Positions 44,202 to 54,569 of a stretch of 64,000 bases of DNA are shown piece after piece; position 1 is the stretch's first letter, and every line of letters begins with the position of its first letter. Position numbers and translations under genes: made by a program. The stretch is from Anaerolineaceae bacterium (GTDB lineage Bacteria > Chloroflexota > Anaerolineae > Anaerolineales > Anaerolineaceae), in NCBI GenBank assembly GCA_012839565.1, contig DUMZ01000007.1, forward strand, positions 46,939 to 110,938. Direction: 5' to 3'. The notes under the pieces are model-generated. The model was not told the origin of the DNA. It saw only the letters and a program-made list of their open reading frames with translations, and ran no database searches.

Positions 44202-44990
44202 CTACAAAGCCAGGCAGGCTTCTACTGCCAGCCAAAACAGGCTCTCGCGAACATCGCGTTTATGATTCCAAGCGCGTTTATCCCAACCATCTGGGTGCAC
44301 CAGATCGCCACCATACAGAATCTGACCGAATTCAACGCCTCTGAATTCTGACACAGCCATAAAAGCAGATGTTTCCATCTCAACCACTTGGGCACCCTGT
44401 TTGCGATAATATGCGACCTTGGCAGGTGTTTCACGGAAAAACGCGTCGGTAGTCCAGGTTTTAACCCTGTCAAAGGGCACCTTATTCGCTTTTAAAGTCA
44501 TTTCTATCGCCATCTGCGGACGAAAGTTCATATTAATCTCATGCGTGGCAGGTAAATAATGGTACGAAACGCCTTCGCCTCTAATCGCAGTCACGGGCAC
44601 CAAAACCTGACCCGTGGCAATCTCCTTTTCAAGCACCCCGCAGCCCCCAACAGCCATAAAATGCCTGCCACCCATCTGAATAACTTCTTCCATCAATCCC
44701 ACGGCCATTGGCGCGCCTACACCAGGCGTAATAAAAGCAACCCGCTTTCCCTGATAATCCATTTCGTATAAGGGATGATCACTGCTTTCGCAGGAAAACG
44801 TGTAAATTAATTTTGCGTTGTGCTCTTTAACAACCTTTTCAATCACTTCCCTAAAAAAACACATCACCACATGTTCAGGCAAATCAATTTCAGGGCACAC
44901 GTCTTTGGGGTTTAGCAAAGCTTCCGCGTTTGGGTCAAAATGCAATATAGGAAAAGCGTTGGGGTCAAAAGGCAAGTCTAGTTTATCCAT
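44202..44990 (-). CDS. Nucleoside phosphorylase (PNP/UDP family)
   Basis: A 262-residue enzyme of the trimeric/hexameric nucleoside phosphorylase I family: GVGAPMAVGLMEEVIQMG for phosphate/nucleoside binding and VVEMETSAFMAVSEF for the ribose-binding Glu-Met-Glu region. It may be a uridine or purine phosphorylase; the sequence does not decide. It overlaps the DNA methyltransferase gene by 13 nt and precedes the phosphodiesterase gene by 12 nt. Confidence 0.83.
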   Translation of the reverse strand: MDKLDLPFDPNAFPILHFDPNAEALLNPKDVCPEIDLPEHVVMCFFREVIEKVVKEHNAKLIYTFSCESSDHPLYEMDYQGKRVAFITPGVGAPMAVGLMEEVIQMGGRHFMAVGGCGVLEKEIATGQVLVPVTAIRGEGVSYHYLPATHEINMNFRPQMAIEMTLKANKVPFDRVKTWTTDAFFRETPAKVAYYRKQGAQVVEMETSAFMAVSEFRGVEFGQILYGGDLVHPDGWDKRAWNHKRDVRESLFWLAVEACLAL

Positions 44991-45811
44991 TCAATATCCT
45001 TTACATCCGCAAAGCGGGTTTTCATCACATCCCAGGCTTCGGGATTTTGGTCAATCAAAATATAGTTTCGCTCAAGTTTCTCACACACCGCACCGACTGT
45101 GCCCGATCCGGCGAAAAAATCCATCACCAAATCGCCAGGGTTCGAACTGGCACGCACGATGCGTTCAATCACGCCAGAAGGCTTTTGGGTTGGATATCCC
45201 GTCTTCTCTTTACTGTTCGTGCCCACGATTGTATGCCACCACACATCAGTTGGCAGCTTGCCCTTCTCGGCTTTTTCCTTACCGACCAAACCGGGTGCCA
45301 TATAAGGAATGCGGTCGATATCATCACGATTGAAAGTGTAGTTCTTTGCGTCTTTGGCGTAGAAAAAGATGGTGTCGTGCTTGGCAGGCCAGCGGTTTTT
45401 GGGACGACCACCAAAATCATAAGCCCAGATGATTTCGTTGATGAAGTTCTCCCTGCCAAATATCTCATCCAGCATAATCTTGCAATAATGCGCCTCGCGA
45501 TAGTCGATGTGAAAATAAAGGCTTCCCTGCGCTTTCAACAGGCGCCAGGCTTCCAGCAAACGCGGTCGCAAAAATGATAAGAAGTCATCAAAACTGTCCT
45601 GGTAAGCGCGTTCGTTCAATAACTCGGTGCTGTAACTCTGCCCACCGAACCCCACCCGGTCGCCACCGTCATCACGCCTTACACGAATACTGCGTCGCGC
45701 TTGTTCTTTGCCGGTATTAAAAGGCGGGTCGATATAAATCAAATCCACACTTTCTGAAGGCAGGGTTTTTAGGATACTTAAATTCTCGCCAAGATAGATT
45801 TGCTTTTGCAT
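44978..45811 (-). CDS. Orphan site-specific DNA methyltransferase, beta class
   Basis: A 277-residue N6-adenine or N4-cytosine methyltransferase. The catalytic DPPF (28-31 in YIDPPFNTG) comes before the SAM-binding motif FFAGSGTVGAV (about 235), which is the beta-class order. The short target-recognition part lies between them. No restriction endonuclease or specificity subunit is near, so it is a solitary methylase. It is the first gene of a coupled operon, promoted by a leaderless TAAAAT box. Confidence 0.85.
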   Translation of the reverse strand: MQKQIYLGENLSILKTLPSESVDLIYIDPPFNTGKEQARRSIRVRRDDGGDRVGFGGQSYSTELLNERAYQDSFDDFLSFLRPRLLEAWRLLKAQGSLYFHIDYREAHYCKIMLDEIFGRENFINEIIWAYDFGGRPKNRWPAKHDTIFFYAKDAKNYTFNRDDIDRIPYMAPGLVGKEKAEKGKLPTDVWWHTIVGTNSKEKTGYPTQKPSGVIERIVRASSNPGDLVMDFFAGSGTVGAVCEKLERNYILIDQNPEAWDVMKTRFADVKDIEWIN

Positions 45812-45817
45812 TTTTCT

Positions 45818-45823
45818 ATTTTA
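45818..45823 (-). promoter_or_regulatory. -10-like box (TAAAAT) for leaderless methyltransferase gene
   Basis: On the minus strand TAAAAT is followed by six bases and ATG, with no Shine-Dalgarno sequence between them. Confidence 0.45.
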
Positions 45824-45928
45824 GCATGCTTATGCGTAAATTCAGCTATTAAAAACAATTCACAAGTCTGGTAAAAAAACGCTTATGGGAGAGACAAGTG
45901 AACACACACTATCATCCCCTTGCATCTT

Positions 45929-47116
45929 TTAATTTAGCCAATCTGCTAAGTTGATTATTTTTACGCCGTCAATCTGATATGTTTCATGTCGCGTTCTTGC
46001 AATAATTATTTTGGGATAAGCATCATTAATCGCTAATAACGGCGCAAGTTCGCGATTAATTGTCTCTTGTCTGCTTACATCATCGCTGACTTGAATATAA
46101 TACTTCTCACTTTGCTTCGTAGCAACAAAGTCCACTTCTTTATCCTGTATTTTACCAACATAAACCTCATATCCACGTCTAAGCAGTTCAATATAAACCA
46201 TATTTTCGTAAACACGTCCATAATCCATGTTTCTGGTTCCCAATGTAGCAAACCTAAAACCATGATCAGCGAGATAATATTTTTCTGTAGATTTCAAGTA
46301 TGCCTTACCTCGCAAATCAAAACGTCGGGCTTCATAAAACACAAAAGCGTTACAAAGATATTTAATATAGTCCCTGACTGTAACGCGACTGCTTTCAGTT
46401 TTGCTTTCAAAAAGCTGGTTTGTCAGACTATTAGCAGAACATAAATTACCAATATTATCCATCATAAAATAAGCTAGTTTTTCCAAAACATCAATATTTC
46501 GTACCGCATACTTTTGAACCAGGTCTCTTAAAATGATAGTTTGGAAAATATCTCTAATATATTGATACTTTTGATTTTTGTTTTGGTAAGGATAAGAGCC
46601 AGGCATTCCACCTTCTAACATATAACGATCAAGCGCGTCTTCAGGATTTTCGAGAGCAAAATAGCGAATGAACTCGTTGAATGAAAAAGGAAAAACTTCA
46701 ACGTTAATAGTTCTGCCTGTGAATAATGTAAGCAAGTCACTGCTCAGCAAAAAAGCATTGGACCCAGTAATATATATATCAAACAAACCACCACTGTGGA
46801 TACTGTTGATGGCAAGTTCAAACGACTCACACAATTGGACTTCATCAATGACGAGATAATTATTCCTGTCTGATTGATATCGTTTCATAACATAATCATT
46901 CAAAGTACGATATGCCTTTAACGATTCAAATTGAAGGTCCTGCAAATTAATAAACACGATATTCGAAAGGGGATCATATTCCTTTAGCCACTTTATGAAA
47001 TCAGCCATTAACCATGATTTTCCACACCGACGAATACCCGTAATAACCTTAATATCAGGTGTCTTCACCAGGCTCTTGAGTTGACCTAAATATTCTTCGC
47101 GAACTATCCTTACCAT
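45929..47116 (-). CDS. AAA ATPase with DUF4143 domain
   Basis: A 395-residue protein. The AAA_14 ATPase has the variant Walker A GIRRCGKSW (27-35), Walker B YLVIDEVQL and a sensor-like YITGSNAFLLS. The C-terminal DUF4143 part resembles a nuclease-like fold (KIQDKEVDFVATKQSEKYYIQ has the D-ExK-like pattern). Function is unknown; such genes are scattered and often transferred between bacteria. Upstream lie three motif copies at 39-bp spacing that may be its control region. It is more AT-rich than its neighbours, suggesting separate acquisition. Confidence 0.78.
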   Translation of the reverse strand: MVRIVREEYLGQLKSLVKTPDIKVITGIRRCGKSWLMADFIKWLKEYDPLSNIVFINLQDLQFESLKAYRTLNDYVMKRYQSDRNNYLVIDEVQLCESFELAINSIHSGGLFDIYITGSNAFLLSSDLLTLFTGRTINVEVFPFSFNEFIRYFALENPEDALDRYMLEGGMPGSYPYQNKNQKYQYIRDIFQTIILRDLVQKYAVRNIDVLEKLAYFMMDNIGNLCSANSLTNQLFESKTESSRVTVRDYIKYLCNAFVFYEARRFDLRGKAYLKSTEKYYLADHGFRFATLGTRNMDYGRVYENMVYIELLRRGYEVYVGKIQDKEVDFVATKQSEKYYIQVSDDVSRQETINRELAPLLAINDAYPKIIIARTRHETYQIDGVKIINLADWLN

Positions 47117-47177
47117 AATTCTCCCAATTTCTCTCAGCGTATATATTTATTTTATCATTCGCTGTGAATATATTATT

Positions 47178-47276
47178 GTCATTATACTATCATTTTTCAG
47201 ATTCACAATCTTTTTCGTCAGCATACTGTCGATATTTTGTTATTTTACGATCGTCGTCAGTATAGTGTCAGTTTTT
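47178..47276 (-). repeat. Three direct copies of a GTCA-TATA-TGTC motif at exact 39-bp period
   Basis: Copies of about 20 bp start at 47178, 47217 and 47256 (plus-strand view: GTCATTATACTATCATTTTT, GTCAGCATACTGTCGATATT, GTCAGTATAGTGTCAGTTTT). The sequence between copies is not conserved, so this is a set of spaced sites rather than a simple tandem repeat. They lie 60-160 bp before the ATPase start and look like an operator array. Confidence 0.6.
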
Positions 47277-47367
47277 CTTTATGCCACCTAGTTCAACACA
47301 AACACATGTAAAAAAGTGCAAAGCCACAAGACCCTGCACTCCTTAGACTGACAATCGCTACTATATA

Positions 47368-47841
47368 TTAACTATCAAGCTGACTGGTACAATGTGGGCA
47401 GCGAACAGCTTCAAGCGGAATATCCGTCGCGCAGAAGGGGCACACTTTGGTCGTTGCTTCTTCTTTTTTCTTTTCGAGTTTCAACTTTTCCTCAGCCTTT
47501 TCGCGAGCCTTATTTATCGCGCGCAACAATACAAATATAACAAACGCGATAATCAAAAAGCTTACAATCGCCATAATGAATTTACCATACGCAATCACCA
47601 CAGCGCCATTCGCTTGCGCATCAGCCAAAGAGGCAAATTCCATGTCCCGATGCGTCAGTTGTATATACAAATTGCTGAAATCAACCTTGCCCAACAGCAA
47701 ACCGATGGGTGGCATAATGATATCCTGCACCAAACTGTTAACAATCGCACCAAACGCGCCACCGATAACAACACCAATAGCCAGGTTTAAAGCATTGCCT
47801 TGTACGATAAAATCTCTAAAATCTTCAAAAAACTTTTTCAT
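47368..47841 (-). CDS. mscL: Large-conductance mechanosensitive channel with C-terminal zinc ribbon
   Basis: A 157-residue MscL that opens under membrane tension to release solutes. The N-terminal helix and TM1 read FIVQGNALNLAIGVVIG and TM2 lies at about 85-107. After the usual charged C-terminal helix a zinc ribbon is added: C134-x2-C137-x10-C148-x2-C151 (CPFC and CPHC). Standard MscL lacks this tail. GGAGG lies six bases before the ATG. It is monocistronic. Confidence 0.92.
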   Translation of the reverse strand: MKKFFEDFRDFIVQGNALNLAIGVVIGGAFGAIVNSLVQDIIMPPIGLLLGKVDFSNLYIQLTHRDMEFASLADAQANGAVVIAYGKFIMAIVSFLIIAFVIFVLLRAINKAREKAEEKLKLEKKKEEATTKVCPFCATDIPLEAVRCPHCTSQLDS

Positions 47842-47912
47842 AGTTCCTCCAATTATTCATAATTATAATCCCGTGCCACAATAAACATTGATTTTGTACA
47901 CCTGCATTAATA

Positions 47913-49652
47913 TCAATTATTTTCCGCACACTTTGGCGCGATAATTCTGACATTTTCAGCTTCATAAAGCTTGTCATAAAGCGACTGGTCAGGCATCACC
48001 TTCGGCGAGAACACTGTATGACGACTTGCATCGATGAATATTAAATCGACCGCTTCCCGACATAATCTGGACTGAACATCCGCGCGGTTTAAATCAACAG
48101 GTTCTATCGCAAACACAACATCAAAACCACCCATCTCCGCCAGCCAGCCACCTGCATCAGCATATTCCACATAATCAAGCAGCGGAATCCCTGCCAACAA
48201 AAGCTTCATATTTTGCCCTTGATATGCGTCTAGCGCCCAATCAATCACTTCTTTTTGTTGTGCGCCGACCATTATATAAGCAGTTGCTGGTGTCCATTTA
48301 CGTTTAACCGGGATTGCTATCAACAATAATGACGCAATTATTAAGACAATCAAATCAGCCAAGTAGCGTTTTTTAAGCTCCGTAGTTCCAAAGAAATCGG
48401 AATGTAGTTTGCGAATTTCATCAAACAAGCTACCAAGAAACAGCCCGGCAAGAATAAAGCTCACAATCCGAAAATAAGGCATATCTACCAAAGAGCCAAA
48501 CTTAGGCATGACCTTAGCCAAGGATATTTCAACACACAAGCGCACGTCCAAATACAATATTAGGCTTAGTGCCAGCTTGTTTGGTGATTTTTGTCTTATT
48601 CGCACAACCATCACGCCAATCGCAATGGCTATTAGCACAAGCCAGAAAATAACTTGTCCGCCAGTAATGTTGAAACGCGCGCGGTCATTCAGCAGAAAAT
48701 AACCCACACCAGCTACCATGGGCACCAGCACCCAAACCGGTACACGCTGCTTGAAAAATTCATAATAGAAATACACAGCCAAGCCTATGACAGCCAAAAC
48801 CACAAGCGATCGCCAGTGCGCCAAGCCGACCAGGATTGATGTCAGCATTAATGCAAAAATTTTGGAGGTCAAGCGTCTTTTATTCTCATTTTTAGCCATA
48901 TCCAAAATCAAGCTTACTGGTAAAGGCAACAATACAACGCTTAATAGCGCGGGGTACTTCCCCCAGTTTTGCGCGAAGTCCGGAAATAGCATCGCCAGGG
49001 CAATCCCGAATACCGCCCAACGCTGGCGCTTTTTTTCTAGCCCAAAACGCTCTAAGGGCAAGATCAGGCTGAATGGCGCCAGGACAACTAAAAACGTGCC
49101 AAGCGATAGCATGATATCGGTTACAGCAAAACCACTTAATGCATGAATTTCAGAAACAAGCAAATGAAAACCGTAATGATAAAAACGCAACTGCCTGATA
49201 AACTCGAACAAACCCAGACCATCTTCACGCCAGTTTAGAAATTGCGCTATGTAACGATAATGGGTGATGCTGTCAGTGTTGGACGGAAATATCAGTTGAT
49301 TTGAGAAACAAAGTTGCCCGGCTAACAATCCCATTCCCAACGCAAGTAGCCACCAATCCACTCGTAACCTGATATCATGCCTGGCACGCCACAATAAAAT
49401 GATGCCCCAAATCAAACCTCCTGCCAGATATACAATTCGCAGAATTTTATCCACAGGTCGTGGCATCAGAAAAAGGACAACGGATATACCCAAATTGATG
49501 AACAGACCAAAAGCCACATATCCGATAACATTTCCCTTTAAACAAGCAAGAAAGCTTATTTTCTTTTCCAAAAGTTTAGCAAGCACCACCCCTGGCACAA
49601 GCCAGAATAGCAAGAAAACAATTATCCAAAGTCGGTCAAAGTAAAAAGTCAT
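47913..49652 (-). CDS. Large polytopic membrane protein, glycosyltransferase-like (GT-C style)
   Basis: A 579-residue protein with about 12-13 TM segments over residues 1-455 and a soluble C-terminal part (about 455-579). The extracytoplasmic loop after the third or fourth TM has NQLIFPSNTDSITHYRYI, a place where GT-C enzymes carry catalytic acidic residues. No family name is certain. Lipid-linked sugar transfer or oligosaccharide export is a guess from topology only. No operon partner. Confidence 0.6.
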   Translation of the reverse strand: MTFYFDRLWIIVFLLFWLVPGVVLAKLLEKKISFLACLKGNVIGYVAFGLFINLGISVVLFLMPRPVDKILRIVYLAGGLIWGIILLWRARHDIRLRVDWWLLALGMGLLAGQLCFSNQLIFPSNTDSITHYRYIAQFLNWREDGLGLFEFIRQLRFYHYGFHLLVSEIHALSGFAVTDIMLSLGTFLVVLAPFSLILPLERFGLEKKRQRWAVFGIALAMLFPDFAQNWGKYPALLSVVLLPLPVSLILDMAKNENKRRLTSKIFALMLTSILVGLAHWRSLVVLAVIGLAVYFYYEFFKQRVPVWVLVPMVAGVGYFLLNDRARFNITGGQVIFWLVLIAIAIGVMVVRIRQKSPNKLALSLILYLDVRLCVEISLAKVMPKFGSLVDMPYFRIVSFILAGLFLGSLFDEIRKLHSDFFGTTELKKRYLADLIVLIIASLLLIAIPVKRKWTPATAYIMVGAQQKEVIDWALDAYQGQNMKLLLAGIPLLDYVEYADAGGWLAEMGGFDVVFAIEPVDLNRADVQSRLCREAVDLIFIDASRHTVFSPKVMPDQSLYDKLYEAENVRIIAPKCAENN

Positions 49653-49823
49653 CAGCTTTTATTCCCGTATCTGTCTTTTGATTTTGCATATGGTGAGTTT
49701 CGCTCAGGTAAAAATCCAAGTCCATTATAAGCAACTTGCTCTTTTAAACTGCTTTTATTGTACCCTTGTTTTTTCGCTTCTGTAAATGTTTCGCAAAGTT
49801 GCAATACTCCTAAAATTATGCTG

Positions 49824-49829
49824 TATAAT
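49824..49829 (+). promoter_or_regulatory. -10 box (TATAAT) of the Pro-rich membrane protein gene
   Basis: The context TGTATAAT lies 31 nt before the ATG at 49861; an AAAGGAAAG ribosome site follows, so this gene is leadered. Confidence 0.5.
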
Positions 49830-49860
49830 TAAGTCAGCTATTTAATCAGAAAGGAAAGCT

Positions 49861-50307
49861 ATGGACGACCAATTAGAAAACAAAGCTCAAGAAGCTGCCG
49901 AAAGCATGGAGCAAGCCGCCAACCAATCCTGGCAAAACATCGAATTTGCCGCCAATCAGGGAGCGCCAGCACCAACACCTGCTCAACCAGTACAACCTGT
50001 ACAGCCAGCTCCCCAATACTACCAACCACCACAACAGGCACCCAATGACCCTAACCGCTGGACAGGGGAACTCTACACGCCTGAAGTCACACCACCCAGC
50101 CAACCTTACCCACACCAAGCGCCTGGCGCCTGGACCAGCAACCAACACGTTGGCTATGCCCCACCTCCTGCACCTGAGCAAAAAGACAAATTCCCGGTTT
50201 GGGCGATTGTACTCATCGTCTTGCTTGTTCTGCTTATCTGCATCGCCTGCACCGTTTTGCCCTTCGTGATATTTGGAAACATGATTGCCAATTTCAATGG
50301 CTTCTAA
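49861..50307 (+). CDS. Hypothetical protein with Pro/Gln-rich region and C-terminal TM anchor
   Basis: Not recognised. Residues 1-40 are acidic/helical, 40-105 are low-complexity Pro, Gln and Tyr (PAQPVQPVQPAPQYYQPP), and about 117-142 form one TM segment (VWAIVLIVLLVLLICIACT). A tail-anchored protein with a long disordered cytoplasmic region is implied. A strong ribosome site and a following terminator show it is a real single-gene unit. Confidence 0.65.
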   Translation: MDDQLENKAQEAAESMEQAANQSWQNIEFAANQGAPAPTPAQPVQPVQPAPQYYQPPQQAPNDPNRWTGELYTPEVTPPSQPYPHQAPGAWTSNQHVGYAPPPAPEQKDKFPVWAIVLIVLLVLLICIACTVLPFVIFGNMIANFNGF

Positions 50308-50326
50308 GCTATACCCTTAGCCCATC

Positions 50327-50359
50327 ACAAAGACTGCCATAAGGCAGTCTTTGTTTTTT
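50327..50359 (+). terminator. Rho-independent terminator
   Basis: The stem ACAAAGACTGCC / GGCAGTCTTTGT with loop ATAA is followed by a T run. Confidence 0.9.
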
Positions 50360-50481
50360 AGCTATTTTATTAAAAAGCATCCCATCGCAACCTTTTTATC
50401 AGGCAAATTGCATTCGCTTTTCATACGAAAAGCTGTTAAACTTAAAGATTGCAATGCAAACAGCGTTTTTGAGGCTATACG

Positions 50482-51078
50482 ATGGAAAATGACAGACAAG
50501 ACCCATTCTTAATCGTCGGATTAGGCAATCCCGGCATAAAATACCGTGAAACCCGGCATAATTTTGGATTCATGGTGTTGGATGCGCTTGCCGATGAGCT
50601 TAATATCCCCCTCAAAAAGCTTAAATATAAAGCGATGATTGGCGAAGGGCGTCTGAATGACGCCAAACTCATTTTAGCCCGTCCGCTGACTTACATGAAC
50701 AACTCCGGCGATGCGGTCTGGCAACTGGCGAAATTCTTCAAGGTGCCCCACGAACACATTATGGTCGCCCACGATGACCTTGACCTGCCCCTGGGAGTCT
50801 TGCGCTTGCGCCCTGGTGGTGGCGCTTCTGGACAGCGCGGTGTGGCATCTATCATACAAAAACTGGGTACACAGGACTTTCCCCGTGTGCGACTGGGCAT
50901 ATCCCGTCCGCCCGGGCAGATGGACCCCGTCGATTATGTGCTGGAAAAGTTCCTGCCCAGCGAAAAGACCCTGCGCGATATTGTCATCAAAGAAGCCGTC
51001 GCGGCAATTCAAGTCTTCGTCCGCGAAGGTCTGAACGCAGCGATGAACAGATACAACGGTGATGTCAGCGGAACGTAA
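50482..51078 (+). CDS. pth: Peptidyl-tRNA hydrolase
   Basis: A 198-residue Pth that frees tRNA from dropped peptidyl-tRNA. Catalytic H26 lies in YRETRHNFGF, the substrate Asn in YMNNSG, and the DDLDLPLG loop and GGGASGQRGV strand are present. It overlaps mfd by 17 nt, so pth and mfd are coupled, a common bacterial arrangement. Confidence 0.93.
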   Translation: MENDRQDPFLIVGLGNPGIKYRETRHNFGFMVLDALADELNIPLKKLKYKAMIGEGRLNDAKLILARPLTYMNNSGDAVWQLAKFFKVPHEHIMVAHDDLDLPLGVLRLRPGGGASGQRGVASIIQKLGTQDFPRVRLGISRPPGQMDPVDYVLEKFLPSEKTLRDIVIKEAVAAIQVFVREGLNAAMNRYNGDVSGT

Positions 51079-54000
51079 AATCCTGGATATCATTGCCGAA
51101 TTGCCGGCATATCAGGCCCTGCTTGACTCCTTGCGCGCAAAAAAGTTCAAGAGCAACGAACGCCGGGGCCTGGGCTTGCCACGCACCGTGCGCCTGGCAC
51201 TCCTGGCACGCCTGCAGCTTGACCTGCAAGTGCCCATCCTGTTTCTCACCAACCGCGCCGACCGTGCCCTGGCGCTCTATGACGAAATCCGCTTTTGGCT
51301 GGCAAACGGGCGTAACTATTATTTTCCGGAACCCAACCCCCTTTTCTATGAAAATTTAGCCTGGTCCGAACGCACCCGACTGGACAGGCTACACGTCTTC
51401 TCAGAACTTGCCAGCGCGCAACTGCCCGGCACAAACTCAGTAAAGCCTAATATCGACACCATTATCGCGCCCATTCGCGCCTTGATGACCCGCACCATTC
51501 CACGTCGCGACTTTCTGAAAGCGACCCAAACGCTCAAAATCGGCGATATACGCGACCTGGTTGAAACACTCAGCAAACTGGTCGGCATAGGTTATGAATA
51601 CAACAATATCGTTGTTCAGCCCGGGCAGTTCGCGCGACGCGGTGGCTTGATTGACCTTTGGTCGCCAGCATCCGCACTACCCATTCGCTTTGAATTCTTC
51701 GGCAACGAGATTGACACCATCAAAACCTTCGATCCTGCGACCCAACGCAGCCTGGAATCGCTGGAAATGGCCCGCATTTTCCCCGCCTCCGAAGCCCTTC
51801 CTGAAAAACTCGCCACACCCGATAAAACCTCACTCGACTCACATGAAAATGCCCATATCATCTCTGAGGCGACTATTCCCCATTTATACCGTTTTCATTC
51901 CAGCTTGCTGGACTATTTGCCCGAAAACGCGCTTATTCTTTTGGATGGGGAAGAATTTATCTCTGCCACCGCTTTGGATATTGAAGAAGAATCTCTTAAA
52001 CGTCGCGACGATCTCATCGCTGAGAAAACGCTTGATGAATCCGCCCCGGTGCCCTACTTCACCTGGTCTGAACTAACCGACGCATTCAATAAACTGCAAG
52101 TGCTCGAGTTAGGACATTCCAACGCCTTTGGTGGCAGCCCCTTAAGCGCGCGTTTTGACGCTGGGCCGCGTTTCGCCGGCCGTCTTAAAGACTTCCAAAA
52201 CCACCTGAAAACGCTCGAAAAAACAAGGCAACACTGGACGGTCGTCTCGCGTCAGGCTTCACGTCTTAAGCAACTTTGGTCCGAAACGCTCGACCCCAAA
52301 GCCCCGCAAGACAGCCTGAATAACTTCGTCGAAGATTCGCTTTCAGATGGCTGGGTGCTCAAGATGAGCGAAAAGCAATCCCATCACCTGCTTACCGACA
52401 GTGAGATTTTCGGCTGGAGTCGGCCACAACCACGTCGCCGACCGATGCTTTTTGCCGAAGCACCCGAGGCGCTCTACGACGACTTTAAACCCGGCGATTA
52501 CATCGTGCATGTCGATTATGGCATCGGTCAGTTCATCGGTCTGCATCGCCCAAAAATTGACGGCGTTCAACGCGAATATTTGGCCATCGGCTACAAAGAC
52601 AACGACACACTTTATGTCCCCATTCAACAAGCCGACCGCCTTACCCGCTACATCGGCGCGGACAGTGCCAAGCCCACCTTGCAACGTTTGGGTGGCAGCG
52701 ACTGGATGCTCACCAAATCGCGTGTGCGCGGCGCGGTTGCTGAAGTCGCCACTGAGCTTCTCGACCTTTACGCCCGTCGCGAGGCGGTTGCAGGGCACGC
52801 CTTTAGCCCCGACACAGACTGGCAAAAGGAACTGGAAGCCTCTTTCCCCTACATCGAAACGCCCGACCAGCTGGACGCCATCGCCCAGGTAAAAGCGGAC
52901 ATGGAAAGCGACCGCCCCATGGACCGGCTTTTGTGCGGTGATGTAGGCTATGGCAAAACCGAAGTCGCCTTACGTGCCGCTTTCAAAGCTGTGGCTGACG
53001 GCAAACAGGTCGCTGTGCTCGTGCCCACTACTGTGCTCGCCCAGCAACATTATGATACTTTCCGTGAACGTTTGAGTGTATTCCCTGTCAACGTTGAAAT
53101 GCTCTCACGCTTTAGAACGCCCAAAGAACAAGATGACATTATCCAAAAGCTGGCTGATAAAAAGCTGGATATCGTCATCGGCACCCACCGCTTGCTTTCA
53201 GCTGACGTTCAATTCGCCGACCTGGGCTTGGTCATTATTGATGAAGAACAACGCTTTGGCGTGACCCACAAAGAACACCTTAAAAAACTGCGCTCTGAAG
53301 TTGACGTGCTCACCCTCACCGCCACGCCTATCCCGCGTACGCTTTACATGGCGCTTAGCGGTGTGCGCGATATTTCCACCATCAACTCACCACCCGAAGA
53401 ACGAATGCCCGTGCTCACCCACGTTGGACCCTACGACCCCAAACTGGTACGCGAAGCCATCATTCGTGAACTCGACCGTGGCGGACAAGTCTTTTTTGTG
53501 CATAACCGTGTGCAGTCGATTCATGTCATCTACAACCAACTCAGCGCGCTTGTACCCGAAGCCCGTATTGCCGTTGGCCATGGACAAATGCCCGAAAAAC
53601 AACTCGCCCAGGTCATGGAAGATTTCACCCATGGAGAAATTGACGTCCTGCTTTCGACTACCATTATTGAAAGTGGCTTGGACATCCCCAACGCCAACAC
53701 CCTCATTATTGACCGCGCCGATACCTTTGGTTTGGCTCAGCTCTATCAACTGCGTGGTCGCGTTGGGCGTGGCGCGCAAAGGGCATATGCCTATCTCTTC
53801 CGCGACCGTCGTCGCGCGCCAACACCGGAAGGCGAAGAACGGCTTGAAATCCTCGCCGAGAACGCGCGCCTGGGTGCCGGTTATTCGATTGCCATGCGCG
53901 ACCTTGAAATGCGTGGGGCGGGCGACCTTCTCGGCACGCGGCAATCCGGTTATATCAGCGCGGTGGGCTTTCAACTCTATACCCGCCTGCTCGGTCAGGC

Positions 54001-54514
54001 GGTGCGCCGTTTGCGCCAAACAGCCGACCCCAAAAGCCTGCCCAAATTACCCGCGTTGGCTCTTTCAGAACTTCCCAGCCTGGATATCAACGTTGAACTC
54101 CCCCTTGGCGCTGAAATTCCGCCCGATTATATCCCCGACCAAGCCTTGCGCCTGACGCTTTACCGGCGTATCAGTGCCTTGCGCGATGAAAAAAGTATTG
54201 ACGAAACCGCCACTGAATTTGCTGACCGCTTTGGCGCGCTCCCCGATGGCGTCAAGGATTTGCTCTACCAAATGCGCGTTAAAATATTAGGCGAAGCCCG
54301 TGGACTGGACTCAATCGGCATCGCCGGTCAACAGATTGTGCTCTCCTATCCTCCCTTACCGCAGGGACTAAAAGACCGTGGCTTGCCAGAACTTGCTCCG
54401 CCCGCGCGGGCTGGTCGTAACGCCTACTGGCTCAAACCAAACAGCCTGGCACGCGAAGACTGGCAAGATTTGCTCCTGGATGTTCTGCGCCAAATCCCGC
54501 TTATGGCACGCTAA
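51062..54514 (+). CDS. mfd: Transcription-repair coupling factor Mfd
   Basis: A 1150-residue DNA translocase that removes stalled RNA polymerase and recruits UvrA. The order is: UvrB-like N-terminal domains (to about 350), RNA-polymerase-interacting RID/CarD-like domain ([17 protein letters not shown] near 478), RecG-like motor with Walker [10 protein letters not shown] near 626 and DEEQ near 727, and the C-terminal TRCF domain ending at LMAR. The ATG at 51062 is chosen; a GTG directly before it is possible. The 3' gene has its own promoter. Confidence 0.95.
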   Translation: MSAERKILDIIAELPAYQALLDSLRAKKFKSNERRGLGLPRTVRLALLARLQLDLQVPILFLTNRADRALALYDEIRFWLANGRNYYFPEPNPLFYENLAWSERTRLDRLHVFSELASAQLPGTNSVKPNIDTIIAPIRALMTRTIPRRDFLKATQTLKIGDIRDLVETLSKLVGIGYEYNNIVVQPGQFARRGGLIDLWSPASALPIRFEFFGNEIDTIKTFDPATQRSLESLEMARIFPASEALPEKLATPDKTSLDSHENAHIISEATIPHLYRFHSSLLDYLPENALILLDGEEFISATALDIEEESLKRRDDLIAEKTLDESAPVPYFTWSELTDAFNKLQVLELGHSNAFGGSPLSARFDAGPRFAGRLKDFQNHLKTLEKTRQHWTVVSRQASRLKQLWSETLDPKAPQDSLNNFVEDSLSDGWVLKMSEKQSHHLLTDSEIFGWSRPQPRRRPMLFAEAPEALYDDFKPGDYIVHVDYGIGQFIGLHRPKIDGVQREYLAIGYKDNDTLYVPIQQADRLTRYIGADSAKPTLQRLGGSDWMLTKSRVRGAVAEVATELLDLYARREAVAGHAFSPDTDWQKELEASFPYIETPDQLDAIAQVKADMESDRPMDRLLCGDVGYGKTEVALRAAFKAVADGKQVAVLVPTTVLAQQHYDTFRERLSVFPVNVEMLSRFRTPKEQDDIIQKLADKKLDIVIGTHRLLSADVQFADLGLVIIDEEQRFGVTHKEHLKKLRSEVDVLTLTATPIPRTLYMALSGVRDISTINSPPEERMPVLTHVGPYDPKLVREAIIRELDRGGQVFFVHNRVQSIHVIYNQLSALVPEARIAVGHGQMPEKQLAQVMEDFTHGEIDVLLSTTIIESGLDIPNANTLIIDRADTFGLAQLYQLRGRVGRGAQRAYAYLFRDRRRAPTPEGEERLEILAENARLGAGYSIAMRDLEMRGAGDLLGTRQSGYISAVGFQLYTRLLGQAVRRLRQTADPKSLPKLPALALSELPSLDINVELPLGAEIPPDYIPDQALRLTLYRRISALRDEKSIDETATEFADRFGALPDGVKDLLYQMRVKILGEARGLDSIGIAGQQIVLSYPPLPQGLKDRGLPELAPPARAGRNAYWLKPNSLAREDWQDLLLDVLRQIPLMAR

Positions 54515-54557
54515 TACCAAACATCAGCGGCAGAAAAACCACCTGTTTAAAATCTGA

Positions 54558-54563
54558 TAAAAT
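54558..54563 (+). promoter_or_regulatory. -10-like box (TAAAAT) with leaderless spacing
   Basis: TAAAAT ends six bases before the ATG at 54570, in the 55-bp gap after mfd. Confidence 0.4.
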
Positions 54564-54569
54564 TTCTTT

